From an uncultured Alistipes sp. (lineage in GTDB: Bacteria; Bacteroidota; Bacteroidia; Bacteroidales; Rikenellaceae): DNA of 64,000 nucleotides. Under the pieces are notes generated by a model. It was not told where the DNA came from and searched no databases. It saw nothing but the letters and a program-made list of their open reading frames with translations. The stretch's first letter is position 1. Each line of letters begins with the position of its first letter. The position numbers were made by a program, and so were the translations under genes. Positions 55,395 to 63,929 of this stretch are shown here, one piece after another. Location of the stretch: assembly GCA_947623965.1 (NCBI GenBank), contig CANQIF010000005.1:78130-142129 (forward strand). The letters run 5' to 3'.

Positions 55395-55669
55395 ATGCGT
55401 AAAAGATTCTGTTCGTACGCTAAAGATAGTTGAAAAATCGATAAGTTGTATCGTTTTTCCCGGGAAAATATCTTTTTTTAGCTATTTTTTTACCAAATAA
55501 TGATACTCCACGCCCCCTCTTCCGCGGGAAGGGAGGGGATGCGAAGCGATTTTCGGCTTTTCGCCGCGGGCCAAAACCGGACCGGCAGCCCGCCCCGGAA
55601 GCGGACGGATGCCGGCCGGAGGGGTCCGAAAAGCTGGGCTCAAAAACCGGGCCCGACAACCGGACCCGA

Positions 55670-56005
55670 AAGCCCGGCAGCCCCGACAGCCGAAACCGAC
55701 AGCCGAAACCGACAGCCGAAACCGACAGCCGAAACCGACAGCCGGCTCCGAAAGCTGCAGTCTCAAAGCCGAGTTCCGGAAGCCGAGTTCCGGAAGCCAA
55801 GCTACGGAAGCCGAGCTACGGAAGCCGAGCTACGGAAGCCGCGACCCAAAAGCAGGCTCCGAAAGTCCAGCCCCGACAGCCAAGCCTAAAAAGCCGGCCC
55901 CGATAACTGCCCCCAGGAAACTGCCCCCAGGAAACTGCCCCAGGAAACTGCCCCCAGGAAACTGCCCCCAGGAAACTGCCCCCAGGAAACTGCCCCCAGG
56001 GCTTA
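55670..56005. repeat. Three consecutive intergenic minisatellites
   Basis: Three tandem arrays of different units follow one another. About five copies of a 13-base unit CCGACAGCCGAAA lie at 55685-55749. About five copies of a 14-base unit of the form GCCGAGCTACGGAA lie at 55768-55838. Seven copies of the 14-base AACTGCCCCCAGGA, one with a base missing, lie at 55905-56001. Unit lengths of 13 and 14 are not multiples of three, so these are non-coding. The array sits just after the phosphorylase gene; the rest of the 655-base gap shows no gene. Confidence 0.9.
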
Positions 56006-56049
56006 AAAAGCCGGGCCGCCGGCTTCGCGGCCGGCGGCCCGCCGAATCA

Positions 56050-59000
56050 TCAGGCCCACTTCACCAGCGCGAAGTCCATGCGGTGCGGCAGGTGCGGGTT
56101 TTGCGGGAAGATGCGCAGCGCGTAGTCGAACGTGCCGGCCTCCTCGGGGGTGTAGTCCAGCGCATAGGTGACGTGGCTCCCCTCGACCTTCGTGCGATCG
56201 AGGGCGATCGTGCGGTTGACGTTCACGCCGGCATTGCCGACGATCTGCTGCGCCACGACCATCTCGACGCCGATATCCTCCGGCCGGAGGTTCTGGATGT
56301 CGAGCGTCACCTCGAAGCGGTACTTCTCGCCCACGTAGATCGCCTCCTGCTCGATGCGGACGCGCTCCGTGTTGACGACGCGGACCGAATCCCACGCCGC
56401 CGAGACCTTGCGCTTCCAGGCCGCGATCTCGCGCGCCAGCTTGTAGCTGCCCGCCGTGATCTCGCGCTTGCGCGCCGCCAGCTTGTTGTAGAAGCGCTCC
56501 TCGTAGTCGATGAGCATGCGGTTCATCGTGAAGTTCGCGGCGATGTCCGCCACGCAACTCTTCACCGAAGCCACCCACTCGTGCGGAATGCCGTCCGCGG
56601 CGCGGTTGTAATATTTGGGTGCGATCTGCTCCTCGATCGTGTTGTAGATCATCTCGGCGTCGAGCTCGTCCTGGAAGTGCTGGTCCGTGAAGGTGCGCTC
56701 CATGGGCAGCATCCAGCCGGCGCCCTCCTTGTAGCCCTCGACCCACCAGCCGTCGAGCACCGAGAACTGCAGTACGCCGTTCATCACGCACTTCTCGCCC
56801 GACGTACCCGAGGCCTCGAGCGGACGGGTCGGCGTGTTGAGCCAGACATCGACGCCCTGCACCATGCGGCGGGCCAGCTCCATATCGTAGTTCTGCAGGA
56901 AGAGGATCTTGCCCACGAACTGCGGCATGGCCGACACCTCGACGATGCGCTTGATGAGGTCCTGAGCCGGCTGGTCGTGCGGGTGGGCCTTGCCGGCGAA
57001 GATGAACTGCACGGGGCGCTCCTTGTTGTTCACGATGGCCGACAGACGGTCCAGATTCGAGAAAAGCAGGTAGGCGCGCTTGTAGGTGGCGAAGCGGCGG
57101 GCGAAACCGATCGTGAGCACCTCGGGCTTGATGCTGTCGATGATCTGCAGCATCTGGCGGGGCGAGTCGAGCCGCACCTGGTGCGGGTCGCTGTAGCGGC
57201 GGCGGATGTGGTGGATCAGCCGCTCCTTGAGCTTCATGCGCTCGGCCCACAGCTCTTCGTCGGGGATCTCCTTCACCTTCTGCCAGGCGGGGATATCGTA
57301 GACGTGGCCCGAGAAGGCGTCGCCGAAGTAGCGGGAGTAGAGCCGGCGCAGCGAAGTGGCGATCCAGGTCGGGAAGTGTACGCCGTTCGTGACGTAGCCG
57401 ATGTGCAGCTCGTTCTTGAAGTAGCCGGGCCACATGTTGCCGAGGATCTCCTTCGAGACCTCGCCGTGGAGCCACGACACGCCGTTGACCTCCTGCGAAA
57501 GGTTGCAGGCCAGCACCGACATCGAGAACTTCTCGTTCGGGTCGTTCGGGTTGGTCTTGCCGAGGTTGATATACTGCTCCCACGTAATGCCCAGCACATC
57601 GGGATAGTGGGCCATGTACTGGCGGATCATCTGCTCGGGGAAGGCGTCGTGGCCGGCCGGCACGGGGGTGTGGGTCGTGAAGAGCGACGAGGAGCGGACC
57701 ACCTCCAGCGCCTCCGAGAAGGAGAGCTTCTTGTGGTTCACCAGGTCGCGGATGCGCTCGATGCCGATGAAAGCGGCGTGGCCCTCATTGCAGTGGTAGA
57801 CATCGTGCTTGATCCCCACCTTGCGCAGGGCGCGGATACCGCCGATGCCGAGCAGGATCTCCTGCTTCAGGCGGTTCTCCCAGTCGCCGCCGTAGAGGTA
57901 ATGGGTGATCTGACGGTCCTCCTCGAGGTTGGCCTCGTAGTCGGCGTCGAGCAGGTAGAGATCCGTGCGGCCCACCTTGCAGAGCCAGACGCGGGCCGAG
58001 AGCATGCGGCCCGGCAGGGCGATGGTGACCGTCACCCAGTTGCCGGCCTCGTCGCGCACGGGCGAGATCGGAAGCTTGTAGAAGTTCTGCGCCTCATAGG
58101 TCGCCTCCTGGGCGCCCTGCGCCGAGAGACGCTGCGTGAAGTAGCCGTAGCGGTAGAGCAGACCCACGGCGGCCATCGGGACGTTCTTGTCCGAAGCCTC
58201 CTTCAGGTAGTCGCCGGCCAGGATGCCCAGACCGCCCGAGTAGATCTTCAGCGACGAGTGCAGACCGTACTCCATCGAGAAGTAGGAGATCGTCGGCGAG
58301 GCCGGGTCGGGCTTCTCCTCCATGTAGGCACGGAAGGTGGCGTAGATGGCGTCGAGCTGCGCCAGGAAGGCGTCGTCCGCCTCGAGCTGCTTCACGCGCT
58401 CCATCGGCAGCTTGTCGAGGAAGGCGATCGGGTTCTGCTCGCAGGCGAGCCACAGCTTCTGGTCGATCCCCTCGAAGAGGTTGCGCGCATCGGCGTTCCA
58501 GCACCACCAGAGGTTGCGCGAGAGCTCCTCGAGCGCGTGCAGGCGCGGCGGGAGGTTCTTGTCGATCATCATGCGCTGCCACGTGGGGCGCTCGACGAAG
58601 AGCTGCTGCCGCACGAAGTTGATCTGCTCCGTGCGGGCGCCGCCCTCGCCCAGCAGCGTGCGGTTGGTCCGCAACACCGAGCTTTCGAGCGCCTCGGCGT
58701 AGGCCTGCTCGTAGAAGGTGAAGAGCTGCTCCCACAGCGCCGCCTTCGAGACCCCGTAGGCCGAGCGGCGCACGGCGGCCACCTGCTTCTCGTCCATGCG
58801 GATGAAGCGCAGCAGCGCATCGGCGATCTTCATCGTCACCTCCATGTCGTTGAAGTCGTCGCGGCGGATCACCTCGACGCCCGCATGCTCGCGCTGCTTC
58901 TCGACCCACATGCCGAAACCGGCCAGCGAGGTGGTGACGGTGGGCACCGAGAAGGCCACCGACTCGAGCGGCGTATAGCCCCACGGCTCGTAGTACGACG

Positions 59001-60300
59001 GATAAACCGTCACGTCCATACCGACGAGCAGTTCGTAGTAGTGCTTGTTGAAGATGCCGTCGTTGGCGTTCAGGTAGGTCGGCACGAAGATCACCTTCAC
59101 CTTCGACTGCTCGGTCGTGAGGATCGAGCCGTTCAGCGCGCGGACGATCTGGTCGTCGGCCTGGTACTCCAGCCGGTGCGTCGAGTATTTGTACTGGCTC
59201 TGGTCGATCGGCGACGCGGGGTCGGCCAGATGGGCCTGCAGATCGGTGCGCGGGCCGCAGTTGGCGGCCGGCACGGTGATGTAGGCCAGCACCTCGCGGT
59301 CGAGCTTGTCCGAGGCGGCCAGCCGCTTGAGCGACTCGATGAAGAGGTCAATGCCCTTGTTGCGGAATTCGTAGCGGCCGCTCGTACCGATGATGAGCGG
59401 CTCGGCGGCAAACTTCGTGCCGAGGCAGGCCTCGGCCACCTCGATCATCGCCCGGCGGGCCTCGGCGCGCTTGCGCTCGAAGGTCTCGCCGCTCCAGACG
59501 AAGTCGTTCTCGAAACCGTTGGGCGTCACGCCGTCCGGCTCGCGGCCGAGCAGGTATTTGCACTCGTTGGCCGTGATGTCGCTCACCGTAAGGAACGAAT
59601 CGGCATAGGTCGCGGCCTGCTTCTCGATCGAATGTTTGGCCAGGACGTTGAACTGGCGGGCCTGGTCATCGGCGTTGAACTTCGGCAGGTCGTTGTAGAG
59701 GGGCAGCCGGTTGCCGGCGATGCAGCGGCCCATCACCGTGGCGTGGGTCGTGAAGAGCGTCGCGATATAGGGGGCGTTCGAGCGGAGGTAGAGGGCGCCG
59801 GCGGCGGTCATCCACTCGTGGAAGTGGGCGGCGACCTTGTCGGCGGCCGTGCAGAAGGTATCGACGTACGAAGCGATCACCTTGCCGGCGGCATAGCCGA
59901 AGAGGACCGGTTCGATGTAGTCCCACTGGCCCGAGATCGAATCGACGTGATACTCCTCCCAGAGTTTCTTGAGGATATCGTCCTTCTGCTGGAAGAGCGA
60001 CGTGAAGTCGATCAGCACGGCCAGCGGCTCGCCCTGGATCTTCCAGCGGCCGACGCGGATGCGGACCCCTTCGTCGTAGACCGACTGGCGCCACGCCCGC
60101 ATGAGCGAGGGGTCCTCCTCGAATTCGGGATTGTTGCCCATGTGCTGCACGTCGGGGCCGATCAGCACGTAGTGCTCGCCGAACTTGCGCAGTGCGGTGG
60201 GCACCTTGGTGGCGATCACCGTATGGATGCCGCCCACCTTGTTGCAGACCTCCCAGCTGACCTCGAACAGATAGTCAGGTGTCAATTTCGTGTTACTCAT
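56050..60300 (-). CDS. Glycogen synthase (GT3) - alpha-glucan phosphorylase (GT35) fusion
   Basis: A 1416-residue bifunctional protein. Residues 1 to about 560 match eukaryotic-type glycogen synthase GT3: LFEVSWEVCNKVGGIHTVIATK, HEWMTAAGALYLRSNAPYIATLFTTHATVMGR, YPSYYEPWGYTPLESVAFSVPTVTTSLAGFG. Residues about 590-1416 are a short-type alpha-glucan phosphorylase: YFSMEYGLHSSLKIYSGGLGILAGDYLKEASD, HCNEGHAAFIGIERIR, and EASGTSGEKCVMNGVLQFSVLDGWW, whose lysine should carry PLP. One chain could both extend and degrade glycogen. Promoter TATCTTTG lies at 60365-60372 on its strand. This fusion is known in Bacteroidales. Confidence 0.95.
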   Translation of the reverse strand: MSNTKLTPDYLFEVSWEVCNKVGGIHTVIATKVPTALRKFGEHYVLIGPDVQHMGNNPEFEEDPSLMRAWRQSVYDEGVRIRVGRWKIQGEPLAVLIDFTSLFQQKDDILKKLWEEYHVDSISGQWDYIEPVLFGYAAGKVIASYVDTFCTAADKVAAHFHEWMTAAGALYLRSNAPYIATLFTTHATVMGRCIAGNRLPLYNDLPKFNADDQARQFNVLAKHSIEKQAATYADSFLTVSDITANECKYLLGREPDGVTPNGFENDFVWSGETFERKRAEARRAMIEVAEACLGTKFAAEPLIIGTSGRYEFRNKGIDLFIESLKRLAASDKLDREVLAYITVPAANCGPRTDLQAHLADPASPIDQSQYKYSTHRLEYQADDQIVRALNGSILTTEQSKVKVIFVPTYLNANDGIFNKHYYELLVGMDVTVYPSYYEPWGYTPLESVAFSVPTVTTSLAGFGMWVEKQREHAGVEVIRRDDFNDMEVTMKIADALLRFIRMDEKQVAAVRRSAYGVSKAALWEQLFTFYEQAYAEALESSVLRTNRTLLGEGGARTEQINFVRQQLFVERPTWQRMMIDKNLPPRLHALEELSRNLWWCWNADARNLFEGIDQKLWLACEQNPIAFLDKLPMERVKQLEADDAFLAQLDAIYATFRAYMEEKPDPASPTISYFSMEYGLHSSLKIYSGGLGILAGDYLKEASDKNVPMAAVGLLYRYGYFTQRLSAQGAQEATYEAQNFYKLPISPVRDEAGNWVTVTIALPGRMLSARVWLCKVGRTDLYLLDADYEANLEEDRQITHYLYGGDWENRLKQEILLGIGGIRALRKVGIKHDVYHCNEGHAAFIGIERIRDLVNHKKLSFSEALEVVRSSSLFTTHTPVPAGHDAFPEQMIRQYMAHYPDVLGITWEQYINLGKTNPNDPNEKFSMSVLACNLSQEVNGVSWLHGEVSKEILGNMWPGYFKNELHIGYVTNGVHFPTWIATSLRRLYSRYFGDAFSGHVYDIPAWQKVKEIPDEELWAERMKLKERLIHHIRRRYSDPHQVRLDSPRQMLQIIDSIKPEVLTIGFARRFATYKRAYLLFSNLDRLSAIVNNKERPVQFIFAGKAHPHDQPAQDLIKRIVEVSAMPQFVGKILFLQNYDMELARRMVQGVDVWLNTPTRPLEASGTSGEKCVMNGVLQFSVLDGWWVEGYKEGAGWMLPMERTFTDQHFQDELDAEMIYNTIEEQIAPKYYNRAADGIPHEWVASVKSCVADIAANFTMNRMLIDYEERFYNKLAARKREITAGSYKLAREIAAWKRKVSAAWDSVRVVNTERVRIEQEAIYVGEKYRFEVTLDIQNLRPEDIGVEMVVAQQIVGNAGVNVNRTIALDRTKVEGSHVTYALDYTPEEAGTFDYALRIFPQNPHLPHRMDFALVKWA

Positions 60301-60364
60301 ATAGTATTGGTGTTTATCGTTGTTTTTTTCGATCGCATGCGCCCGCTCCGGCGCAAAGTCGGCG

Positions 60365-60372
60365 CAAAGATA
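60365..60372 (-). promoter_or_regulatory. -7 box of the GT3-GT35 gene
   Basis: TATCTTTG on the minus strand is preceded, about 20 bases upstream, by TTG in a very AT-rich stretch. The start codon is 65 bases downstream. Confidence 0.65.
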
Positions 60373-60441
60373 ATACTTATAATTGATTATTTCAATTTTT
60401 TCAAAAAATTTAATAACATCGACCTTTTGGTCGTGAAGCCC

Positions 60442-61566
60442 TTAGCCGTCCTCCTCTCCGCCGGCCAGCGCCGCGATCACGGCATCCGAGACGAGCATCC
60501 GCCGGGGCGGGATCCGCAGCCGGCCTTCGCACAGCTCGAGCCGCCCGGCGGCGAGCTCGGGGCGGGCCGCCGCGAGGAGGCGTTCGAGCCGCGCCGTGCC
60601 GAAGCGGACCCCGAAGTCGGCCGTCGCGAACCCCTCGGCGGTGCGGAGGCGCGTCAGGAGGTATTCGAGCCGCCGGTCCTCGTCGGTGAGGAGCTCGCGT
60701 TCAGGCGCTTCGCCACCGAGGTAGCGCTCGACCGAGGCGACGTTCCACTGGCGCGACGCGCCGTCGTAGGAGTGGGCCGCGGGGCCGATGCCGAGGTAGG
60801 GGGTGCCGTCCCAGTAGCGGCTGTTGTGGCGGGCGCGGAAGCCCTCGCGAGCATAGTTCGAGACCTCGTAGTGGCAGTAGCCCGCCGCCGTCAGCCGCTC
60901 GTGGATCCGAAGATACTCCTCTTCGCAACGTGTGTCGGGAACCTCCTGCAGTTCCCCGCGGGCCGCCAGCACTCCGAAGCGCGTGCGGGGTTCGACCGTC
61001 AAAAGATAAGCCGAAACGTGTGGGACGTCGAGCGCCAGCAGACGGTCGAGCGACCGTTCGAACGAGGTGCCGCCGAAGCCCGGGACGCCGAAGATCAGAT
61101 CGACGGTGAGGTTGTCGAAGCCGGCCGCCCGGGCCCTCCGGACCGCGTCTTCGGCCTCGGCGGCGGTGTGGCGCCGGTTCATGAAACGCAGGCAGGCGTC
61201 GTCGAAGGACTGGATGCCGATCGAGAGACGGTCGATGCCGATGCGGCGCAGCGCAGCGAGGTAGTCGGCCGTGAGGTCGTCGGGATTTGCTTCGAGGGTC
61301 GTCTCCTCGACGGCCGAACAGTCGAAGCGCTCGGCTGTGCGGCGCAGGAGCGTCTGCAGCTGGCCGACCGTGCAGAGCGAGGGGGTCCCGCCGCCGAAAT
61401 AGCGGGTTCGGATCGGTGCGCCGCCGAGGTAGCCGGCCCGGGCGTCGATCTCGCGCGCCATGGCATCGATCACCTCGGGCAGACGGTTCCGCTGCGCCGT
61501 GCGGTAGAAATCGCAATAGCTGCAAATGCGCTTGCAGAAGGGGATGTGATAATAGATGCCGGCCAT
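60442..61566 (-). CDS. hemW: HemW-like radical SAM protein
   Basis: A 374-residue protein with the radical SAM motif CKRICSYCDFY (Cys 11, 15, 18), RTRYFGGGTPSL (about 53), ANPDD (about 112-116), GIDRLSIGIQSFDD (about 128), DLIFGVPG (about 176) and the C-terminal HemN_C-type domain (about 290-374). Members of this branch carry heme and were earlier called coproporphyrinogen III oxidase-like; they do not make heme themselves. It is alone on the minus strand behind the two-box hairpin element. Confidence 0.95.
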   Translation of the reverse strand: MAGIYYHIPFCKRICSYCDFYRTAQRNRLPEVIDAMAREIDARAGYLGGAPIRTRYFGGGTPSLCTVGQLQTLLRRTAERFDCSAVEETTLEANPDDLTADYLAALRRIGIDRLSIGIQSFDDACLRFMNRRHTAAEAEDAVRRARAAGFDNLTVDLIFGVPGFGGTSFERSLDRLLALDVPHVSAYLLTVEPRTRFGVLAARGELQEVPDTRCEEEYLRIHERLTAAGYCHYEVSNYAREGFRARHNSRYWDGTPYLGIGPAAHSYDGASRQWNVASVERYLGGEAPERELLTDEDRRLEYLLTRLRTAEGFATADFGVRFGTARLERLLAAARPELAAGRLELCEGRLRIPPRRMLVSDAVIAALAGGEEDG

Positions 61567-61573
61567 CGGATAT

Positions 61574-61702
61574 CAAAGATACGAAAAGCCGAGGGCAATG
61601 CCAAATTTATTTGGGCATTGCCGAGGCCGAGTATCTTCGGCGCAGCCAAAGATACGAATAAGTCGAGCGCAAATTCGTTGCTTTTTGCCGGGTCGGATTA
61701 TC
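61574..61702 (-). promoter_or_regulatory. Two-box hairpin promoter element, copies 2 and 3
   Basis: Copy 2 (61574-61656) has TATCTTTG boxes on the minus strand at both ends and a hairpin, GCAATGC-CAAAT against ATTTG-GGCATTGC with one bulge; the copy at 4552 has AAAG/CTTT where this one has ATGC/GCAT, so pairing is kept by paired changes. Copy 3 (61647-61702) is partial and shares the box between them. The hemW start is 8 bases from the last box. Confidence 0.6.
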
Positions 61703-61734
61703 TTTTATTTCGTCTGTTTTCGGTTTCGGGACGC

Positions 61735-62175
61735 AGCCTGCGGAAAGTACGCTTGCGACGATAAGGAGCAGCGGGCCTCCGCTGCCGGGAGGCTGCGGCC
61801 CGCTGCGCCCATTCGGGCGCAAATTCAGCATTCAATATTCAGAATTACGAACTCGGGCCGCGGCTTGCGAAGGACGTGCGAGTGGACTTGCGGACGCGAG
61901 CAGCGAACCTTCACAAGCCACCGCCCAAACCGTGAATGCACGCCCAAACAGGCCCAGCAAGTCCATTTAATAACGGAACGCTTCACAGAAGCCGAAGCCG
62001 CCGCGGCAGCCCCCGGTGGATGGCTGCAACCTCGTGCGCTTGTATAGGTCCATCGCTCGGCTGCATGCTTTTCTTACAACTGAAATCAAACTCTTAAGCG
62101 GACGGCAACTCCCCGTAATAAAAGATCGCAGTTCGTTGCCGAACTTGCGTATTCTACGCAGGCTGCACCCCCAAG
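61735..62175. repeat. Modular intergenic repeat block 7 (decayed)
   Basis: Plus-orientation module A (CAGCCTGCGG...) with hairpin GCGCCC/GGGCGC (61805-61820) and the AT tract AAATTCAGCATTCAATATTC is followed by decayed copies. About 62126-62171 is an inverted, mutated module A (GCAGTTCGTTGCCGAACTTGCG). No gene is seen between hemW and the ncRNA at 62373. Confidence 0.75.
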
Positions 62176-62334
62176 CACGAATTAGCAGAATGCGGCAACA
62201 TTTACAGTTCCGTCAAGGAACCATAACACAGTGCGAGACCGTGTCCCGAAAAGGGTTCAGAACACATCCAGAGCCCCTTCACGAAACGATCGACTTATAA
62301 ATTTGCTAAATTTATTTATTTTATTCGTAAAATA

Positions 62335-62366
62335 TTTGCATAATTCAAAAAAGCCGCTTATCTTTG
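62335..62366 (+). promoter_or_regulatory. Promoter of the ncRNA at 62373
   Basis: TTTG (62335-62338), 20 bases, then TATCTTTG (62359-62366) fits the Bacteroidetes promoter. The preceding DNA is very AT-rich. Confidence 0.75.
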
Positions 62367-62372
62367 CAGTGA

Positions 62373-62573
62373 AGTTTTAAGGTTCATTTAGGTTAGTAGT
62401 TTTAGGTTGGTTGAGTAGACCGGCAAGGTTGTAACGATGATTCGTTACTAAGATTCGAGCGACGGTGCTCGTCGTTCGGATCGAATACCTTCCCGATCGA
62501 CTCGATTTCGAGAAGGCGCAAGTCTCTCGAAATGAAAAAGGTTCAACGCTGTGAAGCATTGGGCCTTTTTTTA
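62373..62573 (+). ncRNA. Probable structured non-coding RNA of about 200 bases
   Basis: A promoter lies directly upstream and an intrinsic terminator at the end, and no reading frame within looks like a protein. Hairpins in order are GTAACGA/TCGTTAC with a TGAT loop (62431-62448), ATTCGA plus GCGACG paired with CGTCGT and TCGAAT (62453-62486, 5-base bulge), TTTCGAGA/TCTCGAAA (62506-62533), and the terminator stem. The 5' part is GGTT/TTAGG-rich and unpaired. Size and layout could suit a 6S-like or other housekeeping RNA, but I do not recognise it. Confidence 0.6.
62539..62573 (+). terminator. Terminator of the ncRNA
   Basis: A 12-base stem (62539-62550 with 62557-62568, including G-T pairs and one mismatch) with a short loop is followed by a run of T residues to 62573. 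Confidence 0.8.
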
Positions 62574-62656
62574 TGCGCCGTCCGCTCGCCCCGAGCGCAC
62601 TTACCGGATGGCCACTCGCAGCCGAAACGCTCGAACCGAAAAAAAGTACAAAAAGT

Positions 62657-62687
62657 TTTGGAGATTCGAAAAAAGGCCGTATCTTTG
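62657..62687 (+). promoter_or_regulatory. Promoter of tRNA-Glu
   Basis: TTTG (62657-62660), exactly 19 bases, then TATCTTTG (62680-62687): a perfect Bacteroidetes promoter. The tRNA starts 17 bases later. Confidence 0.9.
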
Positions 62688-62704
62688 CAGCACGAAAATA
62701 CGAC

Positions 62705-62776
62705 GGTGGATTCATCTAAGGGCTAGGATACATGCCTCTCACGCATGACATAGGGGTTCGAATCCCCTATCCACTA
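62705..62776 (+). tRNA. tRNA-Glu (CTC)
   Basis: A 72-base cloverleaf. The acceptor GGTGGAT pairs with ATCCACT (first pair G-T) and discriminator A follows. The anticodon stem CATGC/GCATG encloses CTCTCAC with anticodon CTC, which reads GAG. The T arm is AGGGG-TTCGAAT-CCCCT. CCA is not encoded. GAG is a common codon in this GC-rich genome. It has its own promoter and terminator. Confidence 0.9.
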
Positions 62777-62782
62777 CTCGAA

Positions 62783-62808
62783 AGCGACCAAATCAGGTCG
62801 CTTTTTTC
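62783..62808 (+). terminator. Terminator of tRNA-Glu
   Basis: A 7-bp stem AGCGACC/GGTCGCT (62783-62789 with 62796-62802) with a 6-base loop is followed by a T run. Confidence 0.9.
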
Positions 62809-63189
62809 ATATACAAACCGACATTCGGCTATATGCAGGGTAGATAACGGAATCCGGAACTAAAGCGATAGCATTTCTTTAAGCAGGCAAAAAACAGTCT
62901 CTGGAAAATATCCTCGGGATATTTGAATCAAACAAATTTTGCACTCGCCTCGAACCCGCTCCCGAAAACAGGCATACGGCCACGCCTATCCGACACCGAA
63001 AAATTGCTGCTCTGCCGTCCGTTTTTCGCCCCCCCCTCGCCATTACCGATTACAAACACGATTGAGCAACGGCAACCGGATCGCAGGGGAGATCGCCGCC
63101 AAGGTGTTTTTCCCATCGACTCGGCATCGCAAACATTAGCAGCCTACTGCAACTGGTTGTGGTGGAAATGTATGCTGACAAAATCGGTT
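62809..63189. other. Gap without recognisable gene
   Basis: This is AT-rich sequence with a small palindrome, AAATATCC/GGGATATTT, near 62906-62924. Open frames here have no resemblance to proteins. Nothing else is seen. Confidence 0.6.
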
Positions 63190-63480
63190 GCGCTGCGACC
63201 GGCAACCCGCAGCCGGGCGGAGAGCTGCAACTCGCGTCCTGCTGGTCCACTCATGCAAGCCCGTTCGCTTGGCTGCGGACTTTTTGCACCAGGGCGGGTC
63301 GTAAGCATCGGCGACACCGCTAATTTGAATCATGAATTTGCGGTTCCAGCAGGAACCGCAGCGGGCCGCAGCCTCTGCCCGGCGGAGGCCCGCAACTCGC
63401 GTCCGCTCGTGTCGTCCCTCCGCAGGCTGCGCCCCGAGTTTCATTTTATATTGCGCTCTTTGGGGCGCAGCTGCCCGCAA
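63190..63480 (-). repeat. Modular intergenic repeat block 8
   Basis: An inverted copy of the modular repeat (GGCAACCCGCAGCCGGGCGG, GCGGGCCGCAGCCTC) with hairpins CGGTTGC/GCGACCG (about 63184-63200), GCGGTTCC/GGAACCGC (63340-63359) and GCGCTC/GGGCGC (about 63453-63468). It lies upstream of leader B. Confidence 0.8.
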
Positions 63481-63648
63481 TTACTTCGTGCAAACCGACT
63501 GCTCGACCATCGAGACGACGCATTTTCAAAAACAATCTTCCAAGTTACGAAGATCAAAATTTCATTGCCAGCCTTGCGGCTATTGGATTGGAAATTTGTT
63601 TTTCGGATCTTTGCACCGACATATTTTTTACGACAATACCCCAAGAGT

Positions 63649-63679
63649 GTTGTATTTTGCCGAACATTCACTATCTTTG
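63649..63679 (+). promoter_or_regulatory. Promoter of leader B
   Basis: TTG, 19 bases, then TATCTTTG (63672-63679) fits the Bacteroidetes consensus. Unlike leader A, the -33 box is present. Confidence 0.75.
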
Positions 63680-63908
63680 CGGAGCTGTCCGCCGGATGGC
63701 GACATATTGTTTAGTGAAAGTGTTTCGCTAATCCTTGTACCGAAATCTGGAACATTTCAAGCAAACAGGGATAGGCAATACAGAACATTCATCACCGTGT
63801 ATAGTTTTTGTATCGGTTCTCGATACGGCGACTGTTCGGTGTGGGGTATTGTTTATTTGTTTGCGGGTATTCCAGAACCTCGGTACTGATAAACGAACAG
63901 CTCCACAC
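63680..63908 (+). ncRNA. Structured 5' leader B, conserved with leader A
   Basis: Same order of elements as leader A: a GC hairpin right after the -7 box (GCGGA/TCCGC, 63679-63692), TGAAAGTGT (63714-63722), a GAAAT/ATTTC hairpin with loop CTGGAAC, a GTATCG/CGATAC hairpin, then the terminal element. There GTGTGG (63839-63844) pairs with CCACAC (63903-63908), TTGTTTAT (63849-63856) with ATAAACGA (63889-63896), and GGGT with ACCT around the same loop ATTCCAGA (63869-63876). A T-rich run (TTTTCGTTTTTT) follows, then a start codon at 63930. Confidence 0.75.
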
Positions 63909-63929
63909 TTTTCGTTTTTTAGGTCTAAT

